Below, in pieces: positions 38,306 through 49,058 of a stretch of 64,000 nucleotides of DNA. The notes beneath the pieces were generated by a model. The model was not told where the DNA came from. It saw only the letters and a program-made list of their open reading frames with translations, and ran no database searches. How positions within the stretch are numbered: position 1 is the stretch's first letter; every line of letters starts with the position of its first letter. This DNA comes from Inonotus obliquus (lineage: Eukaryota; Basidiomycota; Agaricomycetes; Hymenochaetales; Hymenochaetaceae): assembly GCA_032164295.1 (NCBI GenBank), contig JAJHTX010000010.1, positions 682,001-746,000 on the forward strand, given 5' to 3'. A program made the position numbers and the translations under genes.

Positions 38306-38390
38306 ACTCTCGGTATTCTCGGTACCGGTACTCTCGGTATTCTCGGTACCGGTACTCTCGGTATTCTCGGTACCGGTACTCTCGGCATTC
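38306..38390 (+). repeat. 24-bp tandem repeat, about 3.5 copies
   Basis: Unit ACTCTCGGTATTCTCGGTACC plus GGT, starting at 38306, 38330, 38354 and 38378; the last copy is partial and has one change (CGGCATTC). Each unit contains the palindrome ACCGGT/GGTACC. Confidence 0.85.
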
Positions 38391-39015
38391 AGTATCTTGA
38401 GAAATAGGACCGACAGTTTCTCTAGGTGTGCTGGTGGATACTAGAAGGTGTAGATGAGACCGTACCGTAGCATGGGGTAAGTGTAGAATGAGATACCAGG
38501 CTCGATACCAGGCTCAGCCACACGTAGTTCTCTTTACTGGCACTGGTCGTGGATATTGGAGAAGCTGTCGCTGAGAGGGCGTCTCTATTGTATGATGATG
38601 AGCCATTCGTGCTTCTACCAACAAAGCCTTCCATGCCACAATTATGGCTTCCTGTGCAGACTCCTTGACCCCATCAACAGATGCAGCTGGAAAGAAAGAA
38701 AATTTGTTGTCCTCCAAAGGAGGTTTGATGGGAAAAACTCGTCTCAAGAGAACTCTAAAAGAAAACCGGGCATTGGTCATACTTGTCGCACTCATGATCT
38801 GTTCGATGATCACTTGTACTTTGGGTACCGGGGACAAAAGGTCCGAGCAGTATTCGACTGGGATGAAAATTCGAATCGGAATAAAGTGCACATCTGTAAA
38901 GGGGTACGTTAGAAATTGAAACATAAATTTGGAAAGGGAGACCAAAATCAAAGAAAAGGAATCCAAATCCTCCACAGATTGGAAAGCTACCTGCTTCTCC
39001 AACATGCCATCTCTA

Positions 39016-39593
39016 CTATCCAACCAAATTTCCACCCTTCTGGGCCTTTCTAGACAGAAAACCCATACCTTGGGCCCCTGTTTGCGTGCCTGGTAGCTCA
39101 GGACGTGTGCCATCATTCAGTGCCATTTTGAACGATGCTCCGGACTTGGGAAGTATGTGATGGGGATAATGGGGCGGCAAACAATGCCACGCCAATATAT
39201 CTCCCTTATCGGGGGAGAGCCTAAACAGCTCGCCTCGATCCTCGCGTTCTGTGTCTCTATTATGTAAGCCAGTGTGAGCGAAACCTGAGGAACGCCTGCC
39301 AGGACTTCCATGATGTTGGTCCTTGTAACTGGCAGCCACGCGCCTAAATCTATCAGAGCTTGCTGGTGTACTCCTTCCAACCGGGTAGCCAACTCTGGCT
39401 GCTGAGTCATCCAAATAGGCGCTCCCCACACCAACACTGGGATTAAAACGTTCTGGTAGTATCTCCGCATTGCTTTCAGGCGGGCGCCTGTAGTGCGACT
39501 CGTCATCCATCGCAGCACGCTCCACATATGTTTCGCCGCGTTCGTCCGAGAGGTAACATGCAGTGCAAAGCTACTGGTCCAATAAAGGGTAAT
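39016..39593 (-). pseudogene. non-LTR retrotransposon, post-reverse-transcriptase piece
   Basis: On minus, the piece reads ITLYWTSSFALHVTSRTNAA, KHMWSVLRWMTSRTTGA, then YYQNVLIPVLVWGAPIW and a long helical part, as in the thumb region just after the reverse transcriptase of LINE elements. It ends at a stop at 39117, with a second frame continuing to 39016. Its upstream end at 39593 breaks in the middle of the motif WLGI-TLYW; the missing left half is found at 42891, across a 3.3 kb insertion. Confidence 0.72.
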
Positions 39594-40727
39594 ACTGGAG
39601 GCTACGATCGATATGGGCTTAATTCTGCGATTCTACCGCTTCTTCCAATTAACAATACTTCTGCGATTCTACCACTTCTTACTTCTCTTCGGACCACGGT
39701 ACTTCTGCTGTCCTATCTACGCCTACAGTTCCAACAAAGTACAAGGCTTCTGTGATTCAACAAGGCTAAGACCTATTGAGAACTGGTCCTGCATGCGTTT
39801 AGCCAGACTTCTGTGCCAATACCGAATCACCAATCCCTACGCCCGTCTTCCATCACAGTACCGAACCACCAGACTTCGATACCGATGATACTGATACAGT
39901 ACCGTCCACCCGTCCTGATACCGATGCTTAATAGTCCACACCCTCGATGGCCCATACCGAGGGAAAGGCTCACAAGCTACGATCGGTCTGCCATACGTTG
40001 CTGTGAAGAGTTGGATCATTGTCGAAGCTCCAAGTCTGACGGTCTGCCCTTCTGAACCACCATGTATTGATACCAACGATACCGTTGTTGATACCGATGA
40101 CCCACCCTGGTACTGAAGTTTGTGACGTGTGCTAGGTCGAGACCATGCCCTCGGAGATCTATGTCGAGAGGAAGGTTGGGAAATGAATCAGGTCCGCCGT
40201 ACGCTGCTTCGATCTCGGAAGAGACCATCGATCCGACTCGGAGGGGAAGCCAAGCAATGCCCAGTTGAGTCATCAACACATACCGATCGGTATTGAAGGG
40301 CTCGAGCAATCTCATTGATGCCCAGGGACGATCCCAGTGTACTGATTGGAACTGAGTGATAGAGTACTCCATTGCCAAGGTTAGGTTGTACCGACATGTC
40401 AACATCGGAGCACGCCGTCCGATCGATCGGTAGACGCCCAGACTGACGCCGCACGGATCATGATACCGGAACAAAGGTAAATCAGGATGACGCGCTTCTC
40501 CAGAGAAGGAGACGACAGGGCCATTGCCAGGAGCGCCCATGCAGTAGCTTGAGACACATTCTTATTTTAGCGCTGGTCGACGTCGGTACCGCCACCCTAC
40601 CTCGGTATCACTCGTCGTGAGTTTTCATTGGGTTCTTGTCTCGTCCTGCCCTATTCTTAGCTACCCCCTTGAAAGGATTGTGCTGAAATTTTGATTCGAT
40701 TAGGAACGCCGATCGAAACTACCCTGG

Positions 40728-41504
40728 ATGGGACCGGTTAATTTCACTGGCCGGAGACGATCAGGATCGACAGCGAGAAGCGAAGAACACGCACGGCTAA
40801 TACAATCCGAAGCCGACGATCAAGAAGCATCGGCTAGCAACGCTAATCCCGACGATCACACTAAACCTTCGCAAACGATGCAGCAAGTACAGCAACCTCC
40901 AACGGCTTGCTATAAATGCAGAAGAGTGCGACAGATCATCGAAGACCTACACAAGATAATACTACGGGAGGCAACGGGCATGTTGACATATCATGTGTCC
41001 AGCGAACGAGCAACAGCTTATCGAGAATATCACAATCCCCCGGAGGTCGTTCGAAATCGCACGAGGTCAACAATAGCAATGGATACGGCAATAGGCATGC
41101 AACCAAAGACGCACTGGACAATAGTAGGAATCCACGACATATTAGCACTCGAGTGCCCAAGCACATTTGTGGAGATCAGTGCAGACTATGTTACGAACCG
41201 CCGCTCACCGATAACAGCGGCATGGGTTGCAAACACACTCAGGGAACTATGGGCATACTGCAAAGCTATTCGACTACAAGGAGACCTATACCTAGGCTGG
41301 AGAATACCTTCGAACGATACTCGACGAAGTGTACGGCTACTCATCGCCATAGGCACATACGTTAAACCACCTTGGTTTCCCCACGATGATATCCGATGTC
41401 GAATCACACTTGACGGCCCCGAACAAGAGTCCCGAGGCGACAAGCAAATCACAGCCTTCATAGCCCCAGATGCTATACAACGGAACCCCGACGGAATTCC
41501 TTAA
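40728..41504 (+). CDS. hypothetical 258-residue protein inside the insertion, possibly gag-like
   Basis: A single uninterrupted frame from MGPVNFTGRRRSGSTARSEE. It is basic at the N-terminus and then Gln/Asn/Pro-rich, with one CYKCRR pair but no full zinc knuckle (C-x2-C-x4-H-x4-C). Its position in a mobile insertion and its composition suggest a gag-like or element-encoded protein, but no family is recognised. Confidence 0.35.
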   Translation: MGPVNFTGRRRSGSTARSEEHARLIQSEADDQEASASNANPDDHTKPSQTMQQVQQPPTACYKCRRVRQIIEDLHKIILREATGMLTYHVSSERATAYREYHNPPEVVRNRTRSTIAMDTAIGMQPKTHWTIVGIHDILALECPSTFVEISADYVTNRRSPITAAWVANTLRELWAYCKAIRLQGDLYLGWRIPSNDTRRSVRLLIAIGTYVKPPWFPHDDIRCRITLDGPEQESRGDKQITAFIAPDAIQRNPDGIP

Positions 41505-41835
41505 ATGCACGAGCAACTGCGGACAAGCGAACTTTAACTACGGCGCAGCCATGCAAAACCAATGGCATACGAACACGCATTCAATGACTCACTCACTGAC
41601 TCACTCTATGCACAGGGCGCAGCACAAGGCCGACCCCGAGCATAGGTTTCAATTCAGTTCAAGTCAAGATGAGTCAACGCCGAGTCATCGCCTTGCACAG
41701 GGCGCAGTCGATGAGTCAATCCGCAGCAGAACAATGGAATTACCGCACGAGTTTGGGAAGCTAGAATAACGAATCAGATCGAGAGTAGGAACTACGGAGC
41801 GTAGGAAGTGGTCCGTCCACAACATGAGGAAAAGG

Positions 41836-41843
41836 TATAAATA
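41836..41843 (+). promoter_or_regulatory. TATA box inside the insertion
   Basis: TATAAATA followed about 40 bases on by CT-rich sequence (CTCCCCATCTTTCTTTC). The position after the 258-codon frame would fit the promoter of a 3' LTR, but no second copy was seen upstream. Confidence 0.35.
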
Positions 41844-42890
41844 GTTGTAGACTTAGACCGTAGCTCCCCATCTTTCTTTCAATCGTCTTGTACATCGAGT
41901 CCTCTTAGGCATCTAGCTTCTAATCTGAAGACCACCTAATCTGCTTAACCTCTCTTACCCTACGGCGTGGAACGATTGATTAGTCGTCCACCGACTAGAG
42001 AAGCTTGCGAACGGCAGGAGTCTACATTACCTGTCCTACTAGCCTGTCAACGAGGTTGAGGCCCGACTTGATCAGCTAAACGAAAATGTACGAGGCAACG
42101 CCTAGTATACTTGGGAATCTGCCCTGCTTGTGAAAACCGAGTAGGCTCCGGAAACTCTTAGAAAAGCATCGCCGAACCAATAACACTGAGGCCGTCCTAT
42201 TGTGGTTACTGTATAGTCCCTTAGGGCGAGCGTTTTCTAACACCCCTGATAAAACTTCTTATTCATTCATCATCTTATGTTTCCCCTGGTTATATTTTTA
42301 CATTCAATTCGATCTTATGTTCCCCTTCTTGTACTGGATTGTGGTACGATTCGACTTGTAAAACACCCCATCTGGTATCTTGAATGGCTATGGTATTATG
42401 GTATTTATAGCCTGCATGTTCTACTGTAGCAAACCAGCGAATCTGAGAGGAACTTCCAGAGTGAAGGTCCAGGTTTTGCTCATCTCGTTCAAGTCCCCGT
42501 TCGTTCGTCTCATCTCGTAGTCGCCGGTATCGATACCGGTAGTTGTCTATATCGTCTTCGTCGTCCTCGCCTCTCATCTCACAACTAGCCCTGTCAGAAA
42601 CACCCCCTCTGCTCGTCTTCTCTACTGCTTCGTTCTCACTACCGCGATACCGGACATCAAACGACTTGGTATCGATCGTCTCCTGATACCTCGTCTCTCG
42701 AGCAGTCACCTAGAGTCCCCTGTACTCATCAATCCAGCCAGGCCCTACTATCTCTCTTGACGACTTGTCTGTGACAGTACGACTTAGTACCACCACGTAC
42801 CGGCCCTCCCAACGCACCTAAATTGTACCCCTCTCGTCCAGTACTTCTGATACCGGCCACATTCTCGCATATTCACCGAGACATTTCTAT

Positions 42891-44272
42891 GCCCAACCAC
42901 TTCAGCACTGATCCGGCCCACTCTACCTGTATCTCTGTCATGCTCAGGGGAGCGTTTATGATTTGACCCCCGCGACCCTTCACGATTCCTTTGATCGAGC
43001 CCAGGTCAATGTGTAGCCCTATCCTCTTCATCGCAGTGTCGACCGCCGTGAGGCCCGTCTGCGTTGCATGGAGAATCTCGTACACATTTCTTCCCTCGGT
43101 GAGTAGTAAGCCATCGTCCATGTAGAAGAACAGAGTCTGTTCGAGGTGTCAGAGGGCGACATTTGCCGCAATGTTCGCCAGAATTGGTAACATGGGAGAT
43201 CCTTGAGGAACACCTACATTTGGCTTTACAAACCATTGGGATCGTTGGCCGTTGAAGGAAAAGGTGATGGAACGGTCCTCTGTGAAGCACGTGATGGTAT
43301 TGATCCATGATCGTGGGACGCCTAGCTCATCCAGGCCTTGTCGTAGAACCTCCGGCCTGACGTTGTCAAAAATCCCTGGATATCGAACCCTATAAGGGTG
43401 TACGTTCGTTCGTGATCCTGGGTCTTGTCTAGCAGAGTGTGCCATGCTGTCATTACCGACGAGCCCCTCCTCCCTCCGTACTGTCTCTTATCGAAGTGAG
43501 GGTTTCTATATACCATTTCTTGAAGGCGCGTTGCAATTGCCCTCTCGAACATCTTCGCCAGTACCTCCTCTATGCAAATCAGCCTGTACACCCTCGGCGT
43601 GTCTATCGGGTACGGCTTCGGTTTGCGCACCATGGCCACCACCAACTTCTTCATCTCCTGCGGGAAAGTTTCCGTGCGAATCATACCGTTGAGCAGTCGC
43701 GTAAAACATCTGACGTGTCGTCGCATCACCCTGTTCAAAGCGTGGAAAGTCATGCCTGACGGTCCCGGTGCACTATTGGGTGGCATGCCTCCTATAGCGA
43801 GGAGGATTTCGCTCTCGGTGAAATCCCGCTGTGTTCCAACAGTCGTTAAGGGATATTCCGCCACGTTATCCCTTCTCTCGGGGAAGTAATGTTGTTGAAA
43901 CGCGTGGGCAATCTCTACATGTCGGACCGCTCGGAAGGGAACCGTTAACGTAGGGATGTTGACCTTCCTTCGCGGGAGGCCCGCCTTGTGAAACGACCAT
44001 GGGGACGCGTTGCCCGCCTCCTCTCGTCGCTTCCGATACCATTTCTCCCTCTTGTCCTGTAGCCAGAACAGGAGGTCCGCGGCTCCTTCCCTCACCCGCC
44101 TGTCGCATTCTTCATCCCACCATCGCTCCTTCTTTTGCGATGTGGTCTCATAGACCAAGGCATTTGTCGCCCGAGCCGCGTATTCCCACAACCGCGTCAC
44201 CCACGCCGAGAAAAGAAATTTCCCGTCACGTGGAGAATGTGACCCATTGAGGATACTGTGACCGAAGCACAT
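42891..44272 (-). pseudogene. non-LTR retrotransposon reverse transcriptase, frameshifted, 5'-truncated
   Basis: On minus, the 44272-43322 frame reads WWDEECDRRVREGAADLLFW (the region before the RT), TESEILLAIGGMPPNSAPGP (RT start), and VYRLICIEEVLAKMFERAIA, ending in TLIGFDIQG. The RT then continues in another frame (LRQGLDELGVPRSWI, VGVPQGSPMLPILANIAA), meets a stop, and goes on with the active-site box FFYMDDGLLL and VLKWLGI. At least one frameshift and one stop make it inactive. It resembles Tad-like fungal LINEs. No endonuclease domain precedes it: sequence beyond about 44.28 kb belongs to the next gene, so the copy is truncated at its 5' end. Confidence 0.82.
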
Positions 44273-44317
44273 TACATTGGTGGCGCACGCAGATACATAT
44301 CCTTATTCTGTGCCACC

Positions 44318-45582
44318 ATGTTCCCTCCTAAATCGCCGCAGGATTCAGACGCCACAATACGCGAAACAGACAATGATGCTTCGCTTGCCAGACTCTCCGC
44401 CGTTCAAAAGGGATATCTTTATGATCCATTTGTGCGCTTTTTCGTGTCACGGGCTCACTTGCAACAACCGCGTCCGCCGTTAATCAACATTGGAACATGG
44501 GTCAGGTCTGCAAGCATAGATCGCCTCGTGGATGGGTGGCTCAAGCTCTGTCGCTCCGAAGGAAAGAAGTGCCAGATTATTAGCTTGGGTGCGGGAAGTG
44601 ATACACGCTTTTGGCGGCTTGCGGTGCGTTCCTATGCAGCTTTCAGTGGTCAACATCTCAGATGTTAAGAAGACAGTCTGGAGAGCATGGGAATAGTATC
44701 GCGAAGTATATTGAGATCGATTTCGCTGAAGTTACCACGAAGAAAGCTATGGCTATCAAGAAGAATAGAGAACTGCTCTCGGTGTTGGGAGAACCGAACG
44801 ATGTGTCGCTAGGTATGGATACTAATCGCGTATCTATTTCTTGGTGAATAATGTCCTTCTCAGTCGAAGGCGGTACATCCCTACGATCCTCCATTTATAA
44901 CTTGCTCGCCTCTGATCTGCGTGAGCCACCCGCAATTTCCCTTGAACCTCTCCTGTCGAGCGGTCCTTCGCCACTTGTTGATTCTACCGTCCCTACCCTT
45001 CTACTGTTCGAGTGTGTCCTGGCCTATATGGAACCTCATGAATCATCTTTAATTATCGCTTGGTTCACGAACTGCTTCCGTGGCTCCGCGCCTCTCGGTG
45101 GCATCGTCTATGAAATGTTTGGTCTTGAGGACGCCTTTGGACTTGTTATGAAGAATAATCTGAAAGTAGGGTGCAGTTCAACATCTGCTAGTTGCTTTGG
45201 TATTCATCCTTGAACAACAGGTGCGCAGCATTGATCTTCCTGGCGCTGAGCCGTACACTTCCTTGGAAGTGCTTCCGAGGCGCTTCACGGCCCATCGCTT
45301 CAAGTTGTCGAAGGCCCTCACATTGAAGCAGATCAGGAACTCACGACTTCCTCCAGCAGACGTCGAGAGGCATGTTTCTTATGTGTCACGAGCAGACTTA
45401 CCACTTACATACTTACCAATCTTCGCAGGATCTTACGCCTTGAGACGCTCGATGAAGTCGAGGAACTGGATCTTGTTCTGGACCATTATGCGATTACCTG
45501 GGCTGCAAAGTGGCCAGATGTAGAAGACGATGGGACAGAACAGTGGACCGGCTGGGAATTGAGATGGGAAGCAGGCGTATGA
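44318..45582 (+). CDS. PPM1: PP2A leucine carboxyl methyltransferase (LCMT1/Ppm1)
   Basis: Five exons: 44318-44623, 44677-44812, 44864-45165, 45221-45369, 45429-45582; 348 residues. Family blocks in order: QKGYLYDPFVRFFV, PLINIGTWVRSASID, the SAM-binding IISLGAGSDTRFWRL, KYIEIDFAEVTTKK, VPTLLLFECVLAYMEP (motif with the acidic contact), IVYEMFGLEDAFGLVM and ILRLETLDEVEELDL. The enzyme methylates the C-terminal leucine of PP2A-type phosphatase catalytic subunits, helping assembly of B-subunit holoenzymes; it is cytosolic. The fourth intron (45370-45428) has a GC donor, placed by frame and by the ERILRLETLDE block. The C-terminal extension (KWPDVEDDGTEQWTGWEL) is longer than usual. The broken LINE ends less than 50 bp upstream of the start codon. 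Confidence 0.9.
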
Positions 45583-46621
45583 GAGCAATTAAAGAGAGCA
45601 GTTGATTTTTGAGGCTATCTAGATGTTCTATATATTGCTTGCCCCGCTACTCGGACTCTTTGCACCCTTTACTACGGTATCCCGGTATGTGAGAGTTTAG
45701 GACACTGGCGTCGTGACGTCGCCAGCTATTATATTCGGTGTTAGAGTGGTGGTATCTTCAAAGGAGCCGACGTTCTGCCGCCACATGGCTCGTGTGCTTT
45801 TCAGGAGGTCCAATCGCCGCAAAGCTATTTCCGCAGGCTAATTATATGCTATGTGGCTGGATTACTATCCGACAAACTCCGCTGATTCGACTCTCGTAGT
45901 GATGACTCGGCATTAAGCTGAGAATCATGTCTTGGAGTACCACTACTTGAGACTAAACTGGATTGAGAGGCAAGGATCAGGCTGTTTGGTGATCTTTAAG
46001 AAGCTAGTGGCAAAGCTGCCCTCGCGCTTACGGCTGGGAAATTTCAAAGCTGGTCGTTTCGAATTTCCGTTGATGCCGATCTAATTCCACCTTTCTCCTC
46101 ATGCGCCTAAAACTACGGATACAGTGACTACTTGGTCATTGGGTCGTGCTGGTGAATGCGCGATAACGATGTCGCATCGGTTTCGTCGCTTTGAGGTCGT
46201 GTTGAACTGACACTCTGGATGTAGGAGTTTTTATTGTGTTAGATGGATGTTTTTTATCATCCAGAGTCCAACCGCGTATGCTTATGTCTGAAACTGTGAT
46301 GCATATGCGTGTATCCCGCCGCTATTGGAATCTTGTGCCGCTCCGCTAACCACCCCAGGCCCAGGAAACCCGTTGACGTTCTCGGCTTGGTAGGCATTCC
46401 GCTTCTACTGTCCCTATCATTGATTTTCTGTGTTCATGGTGCTCCGCACGCTCCGTACCTTTTCTGGAGGGGATATAACTATAAGTTGCTTGATCGTTGA
46501 TGGGGTGAACGAAAGACGTTTTTTGGAGTGTAGTACTCTTCACCCCTGGGTTATCAGTGTATCAGAGTCCATCGCCGTACTTCAACTCTAATATCTCATC
46601 TGTTTCTGACTTCTTTGCGCT
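45583..46621. other. intergenic, no gene recognised
   Basis: About 1 kb between LCMT1 and the cytochrome-b2-type gene; it should hold the promoter of the latter. A 63-codon frame at 46309-46500 shows no motif. Confidence 0.5.
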
Positions 46622-48399
46622 ATGACTGCTCTTATTACTGGGACCACCGTTGCTGAGCATAGCAGCAGAGATGACTGCTGGATTATTATCCATGGAAATG
46701 CCTATGACGTTACGGAGTTCCTTGACGGTGAGTGTTATTCACGTCTTAACTAACTTTCGTACTTACTGTTTGTTCAATCGTAGAACACCCCGGAGGTGCT
46801 GCTATCATTCTCAAGTATGCAGGGAAAGACGCTACCAAGGCGTACGATCCTATACATGCCTCCGATGTCGTGACGGTGCATTTGCCAAAGGAGAAACAAC
46901 TGGGTCCTGTGGATCTTTCGACGGTCGAAGAAGTGATTGAAGAAAAGACGGCTGAACAACGACGGCGCGACGCGCTTTGGGCGGCTCGTCCTCCCGTTTC
47001 GGAGATTCTCAACCTTTACGACTTTGAAGTCCTCGCGCGTGCGTTACTGCCTACGAAAACATGGGCGTACTATTCCAGCGGTGCCGACGACGAGATTGCT
47101 CTGCGCGAGAATCACAATGCTTTCCAACGCGTTTGGTTTCGTCCGCGTGTGCTGAGGAATGTGAGCAGCATCGATACGAGTCATACGATTTTGGGCGTCA
47201 AGTCTAGCATGCCCTTTTATATTTCTGCTATGGCGCTTGGGAAACTTGGACATCCGGATGGTGAATTGAACTTGACGAGGGCTGCGGGGAAACATGGAGT
47301 CATACAGATGACGTCGACGTTTGCTTCTTTTACGTTTGACGAGATCGTCGATGCTACCGCTCCAGATCAGGTGATCTTTTCTCAATTGTGAGTGTTTGAG
47401 GTGAGAAGATAGATCTGTGCTGACGTCATGAGTAGATATGTGAATCAGAATCGGGAGCTTTCGCGCAAGTACGTCGAGAACGCTGAGAGACGGGGAGTCA
47501 AGGGATTGTTCATTACGGTCGATGCGCCTCAACTTGGTCGGCGCGAAAAGGATTTACGCGCTAAGAATGCGGATGATGGTGGGAATGATGCGGGTGCAAA
47601 GGTCCAAGAAGGACAGAAGATCGAGAAGGGAGAGGGTCACACCCGTGCAATCAGCGTAGGTTTCTGTTTCTTCCAAGAGTTAGTCGCAGACCTTCTAACG
47701 TTTTCCTAGTCCTTCATCGACCCGAGTCTAGACTGGAATGATATCAAGTGGTTCCAGAGTATCACAAAGAGTACGTACACGTTTGATCAATATTATAAGG
47801 AGAGGTGAAGCTGATCGATAATACGTAGTGCCTATTATAATAAAGGGCGTCGCTACATGGGAAGACACCGTCCTTGCAATCGAAAACGGTATTCAAGGCG
47901 TCGTTCTCTCCAACCACGGCGGTAGACAACTCGACTCCGCACGTTCAGGTCTCGAAATCCTAGTCGAAGTAGTCGACGAACTCAAAAAGCGTAAACTCTG
48001 GCCAAATCCAAACTTCCATATCTTCATCGACGGAGGCGTTCGTCGTGCTTCTGATATCCTTAAAGCTCTGGCACTGGGGGCGGAAGCAGTTGGTATTGGT
48101 AAAGGGTTCTTGTATTCGTATTGTGCTTACGGTCAGGAGGGCGTTGAGCGTGCGATTGAGATTTTGAGGGAAGAGCTGGTTATGGATATGAGGATGCTTG
48201 GGATAGCGAAGTTGAGTGAACTTGTTCCCGAGATGGTCGACGCGCGCGGTCTTCCACAGCATTCAGTGCCAAGTCCGGAACACGTGTTGTATAATAATAC
48301 CTGTGCGTATCCCGTTGTTTTTCTCGTTTTAGTTCTGGAACTGATGACCTTGCAGATGAGAGACTTCAACTTGCCCAGTTCAGGGAAGCGAAGCTCTAG
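46622..48399 (+). CDS. CYB2: cytochrome b2-type FMN-dependent 2-hydroxyacid (lactate) dehydrogenase
   Basis: Six exons: 46622-46727, 46784-47387, 47436-47655, 47710-47770, 47829-48302, 48356-48399; 502 residues. An N-terminal cytochrome b5 domain (about residues 8-85: HSSRDDCWIIIHGNAYDVTE, then EHPGGAAIILKYAG and DPIHASD, with the two haem-ligand histidines) is joined to an FMN TIM barrel: TWAYYSSGADDEIALRENH, STFASFTFDEI, LFITVDAPQLGRREKDLR, the Lys of IIIKGVATWED, catalytic HGGRQLDSARSG, and FIDGGVRRASDILKALALGA. It oxidises L-lactate or a related 2-hydroxyacid and passes electrons to the haem. There is no mitochondrial presequence: the b5 domain begins almost at the start. The chain ends FREAKL, a type-1 peroxisomal signal form, so location may differ from yeast Cyb2. 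Confidence 0.92.
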
Positions 48400-48587
48400 G
48401 TACTATACCTCATTTTCTCACGCCCCGGATTCTTGGCATGTTTCATACAACTGTACGTCTCGTTTTGCTCAATGATATTTATACCAGCGTAGATATTCTT
48501 TTATTATGCGAGCCTGCTGTAGAAAAGAGAATTACATTGTCTGAGCCACAACGTCCATCTAAACGGGATACAAAGGAAGGTACAAAA

Positions 48588-49058
48588 TTACATGGGTTTC
48601 CCCGACTTGATCCTGAATGTATGGTAGATAAGAGCGGCGAAGGCGGCAATGGGGATGACTAGGAAGTGTCCAGCACTGAGTTCGGGTAGTCTTATTGGTT
48701 CGCCTTGGTTAGAGGTAATGAGAAAGTCCGAGGTAGTAGAGTTTGAGTGAAAATGAGAGCCTGGGTGACCCTGAATAAGGAGAGTTAATAATGAGAAAAG
48801 AAACGTAGGATTGTGACATACGAATTTGCACCCGTGCATGCATTCGACTCCAAGCTCGGCTGAGTAGTGTGGTGTTCGCCATACTGGTACCGCGTAGACG
48901 GGTTGGAGTTGAATTGATACTGTTTTCGTACCAAAGTCCATAACACATGAGTAACGCGACCTCGAAAACCGAGGAAACATCTTACATAGACAGAACAACC
49001 ACAAAGCACCCAGAACGAAACCATTAACGAATTTCCTGCCCCTGCATGTTTGCGACAT
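48588..49058 (-). CDS. small secreted or anchored protein with C-terminal helix
   Basis: Three exons on minus: 49058-48986, 48919-48822, 48770-48588; 117 residues. An N-terminal signal (RKFVNGFVLGALWLFCLLSI, running to VYAVPV) is followed by a short mature part with the pair GVECMHGCKF, a His/Ser/Thr-rich region (HPGSHFHSNSTTSDF) and one strong C-terminal helix (GHFLVIPIAAFAALIYH) with a basic end. The layout (signal, cysteine pair, Ser/Thr-rich linker, hydrophobic end) is like that of the gene at 31189-31629, though the sequences are not alignable. Function unknown. The exon phases agree and the sum is a multiple of three. Confidence 0.62.
   Translation of the reverse strand: MSQTCRGRKFVNGFVLGALWLFCLCKMFPRFSRSRYSCVMDFGTKTVSIQLQPVYAVPVWRTPHYSAELGVECMHGCKFVCHNPTFLFSLLTLLIQGHPGSHFHSNSTTSDFLITSNQGEPIRLPELSAGHFLVIPIAAFAALIYHTFRIKSGKPM

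Larger units (their letters stand above)
39594..42890. mobile_element. 3.3 kb insertion splitting the non-LTR retrotransposon
   Basis: If the stretch from 39594 to 42890 is left out, the flanking LINE codons join in frame within WLGI-TLYW, so this stretch is a later insertion. It contains one plus-strand 258-codon frame (40728-41504), a TATA box at 41836-41843 followed by a CT-rich leader, and a 174-codon minus frame (40016-40540) of unknown nature. Termini: left after GGGTAAT, right before GCCCAACC; I see no clean terminal repeats or long target duplication. An LTR-type or other retroelement remnant is possible but not shown. Confidence 0.6.

Noticed and set aside
40016..40540. 174-codon minus-strand frame as a host gene
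   Set aside because: Lies inside a mobile insertion and shows no known domain.
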